From assembly GCA_963663365.2 (NCBI GenBank), contig CAXXIH010000001.1, positions 1,240,001-1,304,000 on the forward strand: a stretch of DNA of 64,000 bases. Direction: 5' to 3'. Under the pieces are notes generated by a model. That model was not told where the DNA came from, ran no database searches, and saw only the letters and a list, made by a program, of their open reading frames with translations. The stretch is from G963663365 sp963663365. GTDB lineage: Bacteria; Hinthialibacterota; Hinthialibacteria; Hinthialibacterales; G963663365. Each line of letters opens with the position of its first letter. Position 1 is the stretch's first letter. Both the position numbers and the translations under genes were made by a program. Below, piece after piece: positions 1 through 9,011 of this stretch.

Positions 1-2
1 TT

Positions 3-950
3 TTGTTTATTGAAGAGCCGGAATTGTATCTTCACCCGGGCTATCAGCGTCAACTCTTAAAGATTTATACAAGCGATGAATTTGCCGATGTGCAGGTGTT
101 TTTTACAACACACTCAAATCATTTTCTCGATTTAACGACAGACATTGAGCAGATATCGGTATATCGTTTCGATAAAGAGCTTGATGAAGGGGATTCGGTA
201 GAGAAGTCTGCAAAATTTACTATTTTCCCTGCAAGCACCGGCGATACGAATCTGCTTGATCACCTGGGGGTTCAAAATGCGTCCGTATTTCTAGCCAATT
301 GCACAATTTGGGTAGAGGGGATCACGGATAGGCTTTACATACGAAAGTTCTTGGAGTTGTATTCTGAGCGAGAAGATGTGGAATGGGATTTCAGAGAGGA
401 TACTCACTATGCGTTTGTAGAGTATTCAGGAAACAATATTTCCCATTGGTCATTTCTGGAGCAAGAAGATAAACCAATGGTGGTAGAGCGAGTTTGTAAC
501 CGTCTCTTTTTAATTGCCGATAAGGATAGCGGCAAAGAAGAGCGTCACGAAAAACTAAAAGAGACACTCGGTGACAAGTTTTTTCTCTTGGACCGTAAGG
601 AAATAGAAAATATCTTAACGCCTGAAACGATTCGCAAAGTCATCCGGGATTATGAGGGAGAGGAAGTAGGGCTCAATGATTTTGAATATGAAGATTACCC
701 CGACAAGCCAATCGGGAAATTCATAGAAGATGAAATTCTTAAAGACGGCAATGAGGCAAGCAAGCGCCTGCGTTCAACATCAAATAAAAACGACCCGCAC
801 CCATATGCCGAAGGAAACACAATTAAGGCTAAGGTGGGCTTCTGTAAAAAGGCTATATCGCATTTAAAGTCTTACGATGATCTATCTCCCGATGCCAATG
901 AAATCTGTACGCGGATTCACAAATTTATTAAAGAAAATAATCCGGATTAA
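3..950 (+). CDS. OLD-family ATPase/TOPRIM nuclease, 3' part only
   Basis: C-terminal 315 residues of an ABC-type ATPase of the OLD/RecF-like group. The reading frame opens on the Walker B segment FIEEPELYLHP (residues 2-12), so the Walker A half lies off the left edge; the TTG at the edge is an internal Leu codon, not a start. An H-loop-like FFTTHSNHF follows at 33-41. A TOPRIM domain comes next, with VEGITD at 104-109 and LIADKD at 170-175 supplying the acidic residues expected of this nuclease fold. OLD proteins are DNA nucleases found alone or as the GajA half of Gabija defence. No UvrD-like gajB follows; the next kilobase is non-coding, so a stand-alone OLD protein is more likely. A defence role is inference. 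Confidence 0.8.
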   Translation: MFIEEPELYLHPGYQRQLLKIYTSDEFADVQVFFTTHSNHFLDLTTDIEQISVYRFDKELDEGDSVEKSAKFTIFPASTGDTNLLDHLGVQNASVFLANCTIWVEGITDRLYIRKFLELYSEREDVEWDFREDTHYAFVEYSGNNISHWSFLEQEDKPMVVERVCNRLFLIADKDSGKEERHEKLKETLGDKFFLLDRKEIENILTPETIRKVIRDYEGEEVGLNDFEYEDYPDKPIGKFIEDEILKDGNEASKRLRSTSNKNDPHPYAEGNTIKAKVGFCKKAISHLKSYDDLSPDANEICTRIHKFIKENNPD

Positions 951-1071
951 GCAATTCAGTAATAGGTGCAGGGGAGATGAATATGACATTTTGAATGATT
1001 TGGACCAGGTGGTTGTGCCGCCTGTGGCGGCGAGAGAGTAGAAAATAGAGAGTCGTGAGTAGATTGTTTTT

Positions 1072-1402
1072 TGCCTCGCACTTACAGCGCTTAAGATTTT
1101 CGGATCACATTTACCCAGCCTGGCGCCTTTCGCCGGTCTGCGACTGTCTCGGGCTTAGGCTGGGCTCCGCTTGCCTCGCGCCTTCAGCGCTTGGTGTTGG
1201 TGTTTGAGGGAGTCGGTGGATGGGGAGAAAATTTGCGGCGGGCATAGTCTTTTCGATGTGAATCACGAAAGCACGAAAGAGGAAGAAGGGTACGAAACGT
1301 TTGTAGAGTTGGGTGGATGGCGGGGGAGTTTTTGCGATAAACATACATTTGTAACGCCTCTTGTGCTGGCGCACCCAGACAAGCGAGTTGTCTGGGCCAC
1401 CC
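1072..1402 (+). repeat. Composite intergenic repeat, left copy
   Basis: Four recognisable modules in order: a GCACTTACAGCGCTTA block (1078-1093), a block with CTGGGCTCCGCTTGC (1160-1174), a GCCTTCAGCGCTTGGTGT block running into GTTTGAGGGAGTCGGTGGATGG (1179-1223), and a CGCCTCTTGTGCTGGCGCACC block ending in GTCTGGGCCACCC (1355-1402). The same modules in the same order appear on the opposite strand at 37133-37520. The modules are internally palindromic. No transposase or coding content is present. Confidence 0.75.
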
Positions 1403-1535
1403 GGTAGAGGTACATTTATAGCTTATAATAAGAAGCGGCTCATCAGGAGATTCGCCCTCCCGCCCGTGGCCGGGCAAGATTCCGCCGAGGTGGGACTCAC
1501 AATTTCAGGATGTATTTATTAGATATTCCTAATCA

Positions 1536-1575
1536 GCACCCTGCAAAGCAGGGTATCAATTGTCGATTCGGCTCG
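1536..1575. repeat. Short hairpin repeat (ACCCTGC/GCAGGGT)
   Basis: ACCCTGCAAAGCAGGGT is a 7-bp stem with a 3-base loop. Read on the minus strand it resembles the CACTCTGCCTTGCAGGGTG segment near 38617-38652, including the flanking CGGC-type sequence. Confidence 0.5.
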
Positions 1576-1740
1576 TGGTGACTTTGCCCTTGATTTTTAA
1601 GGCAGTCGCTCCCACGCCGCAAATGGCGGCGAGAGAGTAGAGAGGGGAAAGTAGAAAAGCAGAAGAAAGAAAAATAGAATTGGCGAGAACCGCGCAATTA
1701 TAAATCCCTGTACGTTCGATACAAATGCGATTTTTCAACA

Positions 1741-1998
1741 GCCCCGGAGGGGCGAAATGGAATAGCCCCAGGCATAGTTTGGACGCCGAAGGCGGAAAAA
1801 CGCCGCCTGGGATCAAAGTCCCCCCCATATCCTAAAGCCCTGAAGGGGCGCAAGAAATTAAATTCGAGCAAGCCATGATAGATGATTTCGGATTTTCTTC
1901 CGCCCTTACAGGGCTCGGATGTTTTTGCTTTTTCCCTGGGGCTCCGTTCCGCTCGCCCCAGGCTATTGCCTTGTCGCGTCTTCAGCGCTTGGTGTTAA
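1741..1998. repeat. Head-to-head pair of GCCCTNAGGGC repeat units
   Basis: Two divergent units. Unit 1 (1741-1853) reads on the minus strand and contains GCGCCCCTTCAGGGCTTTAG followed by a CCCAGGCGGCG / GCCTGGGG pair. Unit 2 (1900-1998) reads on the plus strand: CGCCCTTACAGGGCTCGGAT, then CCCTGGGGCTCCG and CGCCCCAGG, then CGTCTTCAGCGCTTGGTGTT. The shared order of a palindromic head, a CCCAGG stem and a CTTCAGCGCTTGGTGT tail makes them members of the same family as the composite repeats at 1072 and 37133. Confidence 0.65.
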
Positions 1999-2009
1999 GC
2001 AATGCCGAT

Positions 2010-2897
2010 TCATTTGTACTCCGCCCAGTTTTCTGTTTGAGAGGTTGGCGTGTACAATCTGACCAAGCGTACGCCGTAATGGTAGTATCCTGAATTATGC
2101 ATGACATGATGTGTCGCCGAGCGGCAGTACTTGAAAGAGAAATCGTAGAAACCACCGCGAGCCGCGTGTAGTGTTCCCGTTTCCGGACCTTGAGGATCGA
2201 CCTGGGACCCACGTGTATAATATCCGTACCAATCCTGGCACAATTGCAAAACGTTTCCGTGCATATCATACAGTCCCCAAGGATTCGGGAGTTTCAAGCC
2301 AACTTCTCTTGGAGCTTCAGCATTCCCGCCAATTTCATCGTTTCCCCCCCACCACATGTATTGATCAGCCAGTTCGCAAAACTCGTCTTCATCGGAGCAT
2401 TCCAGAGCATCCCCAAACGAGAATCGTGTTGTTGTTCCTGCGCGGCAGGCATATTCCCATTCCGCTTCCGTTGGCAGCCGGAATGTTCCCAGCTCTAATC
2501 CGTTTAGGCTTTCGATAAATGCTTTGCAATTATTCCAAGTGAACGATTCTACAGGATGATTCGGATGCCCGCCGTAGTAAGATGGATTTTCACCCATCAT
2601 CAGCTCCCATTGCGCCTGGGTAATCACATATTTGCCCAAATAGTACGGTTGCGTGATCGTGACTTGGTGTTGTGGCATCTCATCCCCATCAAGACCCCGT
2701 TCGTCTCTCGGAGCACCCATCATAAACGTCCCCGCCGGGATCAGGACCATCTCTATAGGCGTGGCACCCTCCGGCAAACCAGGCAGTTCAACACGAATCT
2801 CCCGGAGTCCGGTGTCTTCGTTGATACCGAGGTCTATGACCTGGGCCGAGCATGGAATTGTTAGCAAGAAAAGAATGAAAATCACACCGCAAAGCAT
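2010..2897 (-). CDS. Secreted FGE-sulfatase (SUMF1) domain protein
   Basis: 295 residues with an N-terminal signal peptide (hydrophobic stretch ending near PCSAQ). The rest is a formylglycine-generating-enzyme/SUMF1 fold: the opening GTFMMGAPRDE, PVESFTWNNCKAFI, the hallmark FRLPTEAEWEYACRAG, LYDMHGNVLQLCQDW and the terminal GVRLVR. In true FGEs the active site is R-G-G-S-x-x-C followed five residues later by C-R. Here the segment is RGGFYDFSFKYCR, so the first cysteine is replaced by Phe and only the second survives. Catalytic sulfatase activation is therefore doubtful; many such domains serve as binding or non-catalytic modules. The ATG at 2895-2897 is chosen over an upstream GTG at 2912 because GGGGGTG sits six bases before it. 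Confidence 0.85.
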   Translation of the reverse strand: MLCGVIFILFLLTIPCSAQVIDLGINEDTGLREIRVELPGLPEGATPIEMVLIPAGTFMMGAPRDERGLDGDEMPQHQVTITQPYYLGKYVITQAQWELMMGENPSYYGGHPNHPVESFTWNNCKAFIESLNGLELGTFRLPTEAEWEYACRAGTTTRFSFGDALECSDEDEFCELADQYMWWGGNDEIGGNAEAPREVGLKLPNPWGLYDMHGNVLQLCQDWYGYYTRGSQVDPQGPETGTLHAARGGFYDFSFKYCRSATHHVMHNSGYYHYGVRLVRLYTPTSQTENWAEYK

Positions 2898-3119
2898 AGT
2901 ACACCCCCACACTGTTTTCGCTGTGGTTTAAAAAGTATCACAAGGAATCCGTGAGTGGCGACTAAAATTTGGAAATTATGGAAAAATTTGAGATATGAAA
3001 ATGTGACTTACAGAGTTTGAAATTGTAGTATCAAACGGTGGCAAGATGGCAAGCGAGAGGGGAAACGCCTGAAGGATAGGCCTGAACAACGAATTGCATG
3101 TCATTCTGACCGCGATTAG

Positions 3120-3977
3120 TTACCCTCTAATTCGTGGCAATGGTTGGCCTCGATCACCAGACCAGGGCGGGAATGCCTGTGGGGGAATTAGGATTATTGT
3201 AGGTATTTCATCGGGTTTTTGAACTGTCGGCTCCACCGATTTCATTCGTTTAGCAACAACGATGAATTTGGAATTGGCAGACTCGGGGAGCATCCTGGTA
3301 ATGAGATTGAAAACGGGAAACATCTTAAGCAAGAAGTAGGCTTTGTTTAAAAAGCGATAAAGTCTGCACTTACGAAGCAAAGAAATAATACTGGGATTAT
3401 CAATACAGTCATGGGGGATTACGGATTGGATTTCAAATCCGATGGATTCAAGCATCGGTTGAAGTTCTTCCTTATAAAAGCAGTTGTCATCGGGGACAAG
3501 TTCATTCCTGAAATTGTTGCGTCTTTCCCTGCAACGCCGATTGACCGGGTCGAAGATCAGAAGGCCGTCATTGTTTAGGAATTGATGGAAGCTTTTAAGA
3601 ATATTGATCTGATCTTTTGTGTTGAATGCGAATAGTGTGTGGAATGATGTGATAACGTCAAATCTTTCGCCGGTATCGACAGGGGCGAATAAGTCTTGCT
3701 TTTTGCAGTGGATGCCATGTTGCGAACTAAAAGCCAAGAAACCATCCGAAATGTCATATCCGTGTTTTGCACCGGCCGTAATCTCCCGCATTAGTCGCGC
3801 CGGACCTACGGGGAAATCCAACCACTTCATCTGCCCATTAATATGCTTTCGAAGCAAGTCCACCTGCTGTCGATGTTTGATGTTTTTTTCGAATTTCTGC
3901 CGAAACCTCTTGTCGTGCTTTTCGGCGCCTGCAATGCCAAAATTGGTAGTCCAAATTTCTGTATAGGATTCGTTCAT
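3120..3977 (-). CDS. Class I SAM-dependent methyltransferase-like protein
   Basis: 285 residues. A degenerate Rossmann methyltransferase core is visible: WLDFPVGPARLMREI in the motif I position (usual D-x-G-x-G replaced by DFPVGPAR), YDISDGFL as the acidic end of beta-2, RFDVITSFHTLFAF as motif IV/post-II, and a LNNDGLLIFDPVNR strand typical of the fourth motif. The C-terminal third is basic and hydrophobic (LLRKCRLYRFLNKAYFLLKM), as in methyltransferases acting on glycans or lipids. The ATG at 3975-3977 has GGGGTG just upstream, favoured over a TTG at 3992. Substrate unknown. It stands alone, with gene-poor sequence on both sides. Confidence 0.65.
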   Translation of the reverse strand: MNESYTEIWTTNFGIAGAEKHDKRFRQKFEKNIKHRQQVDLLRKHINGQMKWLDFPVGPARLMREITAGAKHGYDISDGFLAFSSQHGIHCKKQDLFAPVDTGERFDVITSFHTLFAFNTKDQINILKSFHQFLNNDGLLIFDPVNRRCRERRNNFRNELVPDDNCFYKEELQPMLESIGFEIQSVIPHDCIDNPSIISLLRKCRLYRFLNKAYFLLKMFPVFNLITRMLPESANSKFIVVAKRMKSVEPTVQKPDEIPTIILIPPQAFPPWSGDRGQPLPRIRG

Positions 3978-4434
3978 GTTGCACCCCGGCAACTCTTTAG
4001 TGACTTCTACATCTGGTCACTCGCGACTTCTTAGGGGTGCTGCTTTTTAAGGGTGCCCGCCCGATGGGAAGATCGTAATTTACCAGTCCCGCGTGTTCAT
4101 TTGCTCCAAAAAATAAACGTAACGGACCTGACTTCTAACGATGGAAATTTACAGGAAGCGAAGAGCGGTCAACAAGTTCTGCCGGGATTGTTTTTTATCT
4201 TTTTTTTTGCAGGGCTATTTGTCCTGAAGCATCAGGGGGGGAAGACGCGCCGAATTTACCCCGCCCACGCCGGTGTCATGGACCGCGTGGAGGATGGAAG
4301 CAAGACATAGCCACCTTATGTGATTCGGCACCGGTCAGAGGAGCAAAAAGGGTAAATTGGCGGTGCAGAATGGGACTCGCCATTAGTCAGGTCAGGGCGT
4401 ATAGTTGGATCGGCAAGCCTTGAGGAGCGCAAAA
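3978..4434. other. Non-coding gap upstream of pseudopilin
   Basis: Roughly 450 bases between divergent genes. It contains a run of T (4190-4209) but no convincing stem before it, and no open frame with a ribosome binding site. I see no recognisable regulatory element. Confidence 0.4.
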
Positions 4435-5070
4435 ATGGACTGCAAGAGCCGGCATCCGGAGACGGGATTTACCCTAATTGAGTTGCTAATTGTCGTGGCG
4501 ATTATTGGGATATTGGCGGCGGTGGCTGTACCCAATTTCATGAATGCGCGTTCCCGGGCAAAAATCATGCGGGCCGTGGCGGATATGCGCAACATCAGCG
4601 TAGCCTTTGGAGCCTATGCCGCGGACCATGGTGAGTTCCCCATGGGGATCATCATGGGCCATGACCCACGCGAGCGATGGTGCTGGGGATTTTTACCCGA
4701 GTCACTGAGTACTCCCGTCTCCTATCTGGCCACCCTGCCTATCGATGAATTTAACGTGAACTACAAAATCTACGGCCAAAGCCAAGGCCAAGAAGTGCCT
4801 TATGGCCACCCGCACACCCGGTATAGAACTTCGCGCAAGAAACCCTATACGGGTGAAAATCCCGCACTTACCCCTGAGGCCCATAAGTCCAGCTGGGAGT
4901 TCATGCTTTCGAATGCCCATATCGATGGCACCTATGTTTTGGTCAGCCCCGGCCCCGATGGCGTTGAAGATATTCTTCCGGCCTACAATCCTCATGTTTA
5001 TGGGGCCTCGAATGGCCTGCTCAGTTCCGGGGATATCGTCGTTACCGATGGAGGCGCAGTAGGTTTTTAG
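4435..5070 (+). CDS. Type II secretion-like pseudopilin (PulG/GspG style)
   Basis: 211 residues. The prepilin peptidase signature is intact: G-FTLIELLIVVAIIGILAA at about residues 11-29, with Glu5 of the mature form, then AVPNFMNARSRAKIMRAVADM, the N-terminal alpha-helix spine. The globular part has LSTPVSYLATLP and ends in ASNGLLSSGDI, a C-terminal motif shared with three other pseudopilins in this window. The ATG at 4435 follows GAGGAG at 4422-4427 with a seven-base spacer, preferred to a TTG at 4405. No other secretion or pilus assembly genes are nearby, so it is an orphan minor pilin or fibre-forming pseudopilin; assembly by a system elsewhere is inferred. Confidence 0.9.
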   Translation: MDCKSRHPETGFTLIELLIVVAIIGILAAVAVPNFMNARSRAKIMRAVADMRNISVAFGAYAADHGEFPMGIIMGHDPRERWCWGFLPESLSTPVSYLATLPIDEFNVNYKIYGQSQGQEVPYGHPHTRYRTSRKKPYTGENPALTPEAHKSSWEFMLSNAHIDGTYVLVSPGPDGVEDILPAYNPHVYGASNGLLSSGDIVVTDGGAVGF

Positions 5071-5814
5071 GGCGAAACGCAACAGCCAATCTCCCAATTC
5101 CGCCAAATGCGTATTTTTAAAGTCCATGCCACTGGAATTGAAGATGAATCCAGGCGGGTGTATGAGTGTTCGCATTTCACCGGAAGTAAACTTGGTCGAT
5201 ATTTTCTTCTTTGAAAAGGATCATTCATGGACTTTCAGCCGGAAAATGCGAATCCGGGAAAATGAAATTACTTTCTGATTTATGCCAATATAGATTTCAC
5301 TCCCTGCCTCATCGGCATTGCCAATAAAATTTCTGAAGCGATTTACAGCTGAGAAATAAGCTATTCCTCGCATTGCGATAAAAGCAGGTCCAAAATAGTG
5401 TTTGTGTTAATTGTCGCCAAATTGATCCTGATTTTCCGAATATGCAGGATGTGTTTGTGAACATGTTCACTTTTTGCCATGTAATTATATACCCGCGTTT
5501 TGTAAATCCTTATTTACTTATTTTTGAGCATTTTTGGCTAAGAAGAAGTATAAATTGGTATGAGGCTGAGGTAATATTGAAAATAGTGTGGTGACAATTC
5601 CCGTTGTTGTTATTTAAAATTCGCTTGATGAGGGGCGTATTGATTTAAATTGAGAACAAAGGGGCATAAAGGCAGTCCATGAGAATCGGGCGCATATTTA
5701 TACATAAAAAAGTGTTTGGAACTTGTGATTGGATTCCATTTCCCCGATTTCAAGAGGGTGAGCCATTTTAGATGCTATTTTATTTCTTGTTCTAATTGAT
5801 GCGTGAGGTATTTC
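5071..5814. other. AT-rich non-coding gap before sensor kinase
   Basis: 744 bases with no plausible gene. The right half (about 5490-5800) is visibly AT-rich and probably carries the kinase promoter. GTGAACATGTTCAC at 5457-5470 is a perfect 14-base palindrome but may be chance. Confidence 0.4.
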
Positions 5815-8739
5815 ATGGTTATCTCATTAATACAGAACATTTCAATCTTATTGGCCCTTAGTATTTGTCATTCTTTCATCTTACTAAGATGGAAACATCG
5901 ATCTCTTGTCTATGATATTTTGACGGGTTTTCTTTTCGGTAGTGTTTGTATTGCGGGGATGATGACGCCGTTTGTGTTTTCCCAGGGGGTGATTTTCGAT
6001 GGAAGGTCATTGGTCGCCTGTATGGCTGGTCTTTTTGGCGGACCTGTGACTGCGGCCATTTTATTTATGATGGGGAGCGCCTATAGAGTTTGGCTTGGTG
6101 GAGGGGGCGCCTTAATGGGAGTATTGGTTCTTCTCTCCGCTTCCGGGTTAGGAGTCATCTGCCATTATATCTACAATAAGCGGCCGGAGCATATTTCATT
6201 TATACATCTGTATCTTTTAGGATTACTTGTACACATCTGTATGGTTTTGTTGATGATGACGCTCCCCGGGGATGTGAGATGGAAAGTAATGGCCTCCATC
6301 GGGCCGCCAGTATTAATTATTTACCCATTTGGCACAGTCCTGCTTGGTAAATTATTGTCTGATCAAATTGCCGGAGCGGACGCTTACCAGGCCTTGCGCA
6401 TAAGTGAGAAGAACTATCGAGAATTGGTTGAGAGCGCGAATAGCATTATTCTCCGTCTCGATACCGAGGGACGTATTAGATTTATCAATGAATTTGCGCA
6501 AAAGTTCTTTGAATATTCAGAGGATGAGATTCTAGGAAAGCATGCGGTTGGCACGATTATTCCGGAAGTCGAAAGCACGGGGCGCGATCTTCGGAATCTG
6601 ATCGTTGATATTGTCAGCGATGTCGAAAATTATGTCTCGAATGAAAACGAGAATATGCGCAAGAACGGGGAACGTGTGTGGGTCGCATGGGCAAACCGTC
6701 TTATTTACGATGAAAATGGGGGCGTTAAAGAAATTCTCAGCGTAGGAAATGATATTACCAAGCGTAAGCAGACGGAATCGGCGCTGGCAAGAGTTGAAGA
6801 TGAACTCAAAGAGAGCGAAGAAAAATATCGGATCTTATTTGAAGGGGCCGGTGATTCGTTTGTATTGTTAAATCTAGAAGGAGAAATAGTCGATTTTAAT
6901 CCTAAAGCGCATGAAAGCCTTGAGTATACACGTGAAGAATTTCAGCGTATGCAGATTTCCGATATTTGCATACTTGAAACCCATGAAGCTGTTATGCAGC
7001 ATACGAAATACATCTTAAAGAATGGCGTCGATATTTTTGAGTCGAAGCACAAAACCAAATCAGGAAAAGTTCTCGATGTCTTGGTGAATGTTCGTCCAAT
7101 CACGCTAAAAGGCAAGATTTATCTGTGTTGCATTTGGACTGATATTACCGGTCAAAAACAGGCAGAGATAAGGGCTACAGAAGAGCGCGAAAAGCTGTTT
7201 GCCGTATTATCGAATACTGCGGACCTCGTTGCCGCAATGGATAAAGATTATAACATTCTGTTTATGAGTGGTAAATTAGTCGAGCAATTGGGGGATCAAA
7301 CGAACAAGAAATGCTATCAAGCGTTTTGCGGTTTTGATAAACCGTGCGGCATAAACTGTGCCGTTGATGAAATTTTGCGTAAAAATAAAGATATTTTTGA
7401 ATATATGCATGACGACACTGAGGATATTCAATCGGGGCGGATTCAGGGAAAACCTGCGAAGATGAAGGAGATGAGCAAATTGCTTACCGTTGCACGCCCA
7501 TTTGAGTATCAAGGCAAGCGATGTGTGGTGGAAGTATCAGAAGATATTACAGCACGGTATCGCGCCGAAAATGAAAAAAAGGCTCTTGAGGAACAGTTGC
7601 TTCAGGCGCAAAAAATGGAAGCTGTCGGGCAATTGGCAGGTGGAGTTGCGCATGATTTTAATAATTTATTGCAAGGGATATTAGGGTATACCGATTTGAT
7701 ATTGATGGATGTCCCGGAGAACGATTCACATCGCCGGGATTTAGAGGAAGTCAAGAAGGCTGCCCAGCGTGCGGCTACATTAACCCGTCAACTCCTGGCA
7801 TTCAGCCGAAGACAGACTATGCGTCTCTCCGATCTACAATTGAACCAAATTATTACGGATTTGTCGAAATTATTGCAGCGCACAATCGGTGAGCACATTG
7901 AACTCAACCTTAGACTTAAGGGTGATTTAAAAACAGTTCATGCGGATCCTGCCATGGTTGAGCAGGTTTTGTTGAATCTTTGTATAAACGCGCGGGATGC
8001 CATGCCGAATAGGGGAAAATTGACGATTCGGACAACAAATGCTCAATTGGATGAGGAATTTTGTACAAATAATCGATGGGCCGAACCCGGCGACTATGTG
8101 TCCGTGACTGTCAGTGATACCGGTCAGGGAATTCCGGAGGATATTGTTGAAAGAATTTTTGAGCCGTTTTTCACAACCAAAGAAGTCGGAAAAGGTTCGG
8201 GATTAGGTTTGGCAACAGTCTATGGAATCATAAAACAACATGGTGGGTTTATTAATTGCGAAAGCGAACTGGGGCATGGAGCTGACTTTACGTTCTATTT
8301 ACCAAGTGTTGAACGCCCGCCACAAAATGAGATTAAGCCGGAAGAAAGCGATGACCTGCCCAGGGGAACCGAGACGATTCTTTATGCGGAAGATGAAGCG
8401 CAAGTACGAGAACTGGGAAAACGTATTTTGGAGGAGTACGGTTATACAGTTCTATTAGCCAGAGATGGTGATGAGGCTATTGCACTATTTGAAAAGGAAA
8501 AGGATGTTATAGATCTTGCATTGCTTGATGTCATTATGCCTAAGAGAAGCGGCCGAGAAGTGCACGATTGGATATGCCGATCAAGGAAGAATCTTCCAGT
8601 TCTTTTCAGTAGCGGATATGACACAAAAGCAGTCGATACGGGTTTTGTGTTGGCGCAAAACATGAGACTGCTTCAAAAACCGTACTCTCCCAAACAAATC
8701 CTTCGAAAAATTCGCGAAGTGCTGGACGCATCGCAATAA
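5815..8739 (+). CDS. Hybrid sensor histidine kinase with 5TM-LytS-type sensor
   Basis: 974 residues, multidomain. Residues 1-185 form several membrane helices of the 5TM-5TMR_LYT type (opening MVISLIQNISILLAL). Three PAS modules follow (about 198-315, 335-450 and 460-580); the third holds CYQAFCGFDKPCGINC, a Cys-rich PAS variant. The phosphoacceptor box is GVAHDFNNLLQGILGYTDLI with His613. The ATPase domain carries NLCINARDAM (N box), DTGQGIPEDI (G1) and GSGLGLATVYG (G2). A receiver domain closes the protein, with Asp905 in LLDVIMP and the KPYSP lysine. Phosphate should pass from His613 to Asp905 and possibly onward; no HPt or response regulator gene is adjacent. The ATG at 5815 has TGAGG six bases upstream, against a GTG at 5803. 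The 5TM sensor class is linked to cell-wall or small-molecule sensing; the ligand is unknown. Confidence 0.95.
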   Translation: MVISLIQNISILLALSICHSFILLRWKHRSLVYDILTGFLFGSVCIAGMMTPFVFSQGVIFDGRSLVACMAGLFGGPVTAAILFMMGSAYRVWLGGGGALMGVLVLLSASGLGVICHYIYNKRPEHISFIHLYLLGLLVHICMVLLMMTLPGDVRWKVMASIGPPVLIIYPFGTVLLGKLLSDQIAGADAYQALRISEKNYRELVESANSIILRLDTEGRIRFINEFAQKFFEYSEDEILGKHAVGTIIPEVESTGRDLRNLIVDIVSDVENYVSNENENMRKNGERVWVAWANRLIYDENGGVKEILSVGNDITKRKQTESALARVEDELKESEEKYRILFEGAGDSFVLLNLEGEIVDFNPKAHESLEYTREEFQRMQISDICILETHEAVMQHTKYILKNGVDIFESKHKTKSGKVLDVLVNVRPITLKGKIYLCCIWTDITGQKQAEIRATEEREKLFAVLSNTADLVAAMDKDYNILFMSGKLVEQLGDQTNKKCYQAFCGFDKPCGINCAVDEILRKNKDIFEYMHDDTEDIQSGRIQGKPAKMKEMSKLLTVARPFEYQGKRCVVEVSEDITARYRAENEKKALEEQLLQAQKMEAVGQLAGGVAHDFNNLLQGILGYTDLILMDVPENDSHRRDLEEVKKAAQRAATLTRQLLAFSRRQTMRLSDLQLNQIITDLSKLLQRTIGEHIELNLRLKGDLKTVHADPAMVEQVLLNLCINARDAMPNRGKLTIRTTNAQLDEEFCTNNRWAEPGDYVSVTVSDTGQGIPEDIVERIFEPFFTTKEVGKGSGLGLATVYGIIKQHGGFINCESELGHGADFTFYLPSVERPPQNEIKPEESDDLPRGTETILYAEDEAQVRELGKRILEEYGYTVLLARDGDEAIALFEKEKDVIDLALLDVIMPKRSGREVHDWICRSRKNLPVLFSSGYDTKAVDTGFVLAQNMRLLQKPYSPKQILRKIREVLDASQ

Positions 8740-9011
8740 TTCGGATACTGATGCATGTCACCAGGCGGGTGGAGGCCGGTCCAATTCTTCGCCTGAAATA
8801 TGATTCTATAACGGAATGTAGTGTTGCATAAAACTGGCTGACACAAGAATTTCTGCTATTCTAGAATCGATGACTGGAAGTGTAACTCTAATGTTGCGAG
8901 GGGGTTGCGGCATGTGTTGTAGTGCCGATGTCATCGATGACGCCAAACTGGCTTTAGCGGAAAGATAAGTAACAGTTACGAAGACCTACTAAACACACGT
9001 TGAGTTAATTT
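8740..9011. other. Intergenic region between kinase and ABC exporter
   Basis: 272 bases without a gene or a clear terminator. AACGGAATGTAGTG and AGTGTAACTC segments are present but form no recognisable site. It presumably contains the promoter of the exporter. Confidence 0.3.

Larger units (their letters stand above)
951..2009. other. Gene-free stretch built of intergenic repeats
   Basis: About 1.06 kb with no credible gene. Short open frames here run across palindromic repeats and have no ribosome binding sites. The stretch holds a composite repeat (1072-1402), a hairpin repeat (1536-1575), CGCC-rich blocks followed by gagagagtag (1022-1046 and 1610-1642) and a head-to-head pair of GCCCTNAGGGC-type units (1741-1998). 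Related copies lie at 37133-37520 and 38617-38820. Confidence 0.7.

Noticed and set aside
1..950. Gabija system from the OLD-like fragment
   Set aside because: No UvrD/Rep-like gajB downstream; the following kilobase is non-coding.
1171..1477. Overlapping open frames on both strands in the repeat block
   Set aside because: They follow palindromic repeat sequence, have no ribosome binding sites and no recognisable composition.
4053..4310. 85-codon frame before the first pseudopilin
   Set aside because: No ribosome binding site; the hydrophobic part comes from a poly-T run.
5457..5470. GTGAACATGTTCAC, perfect 14-base palindrome upstream of the kinase
   Set aside because: About four palindromes of this length are expected by chance in 64 kb, it lies 345 bases from the start codon and no regulator gene is near.
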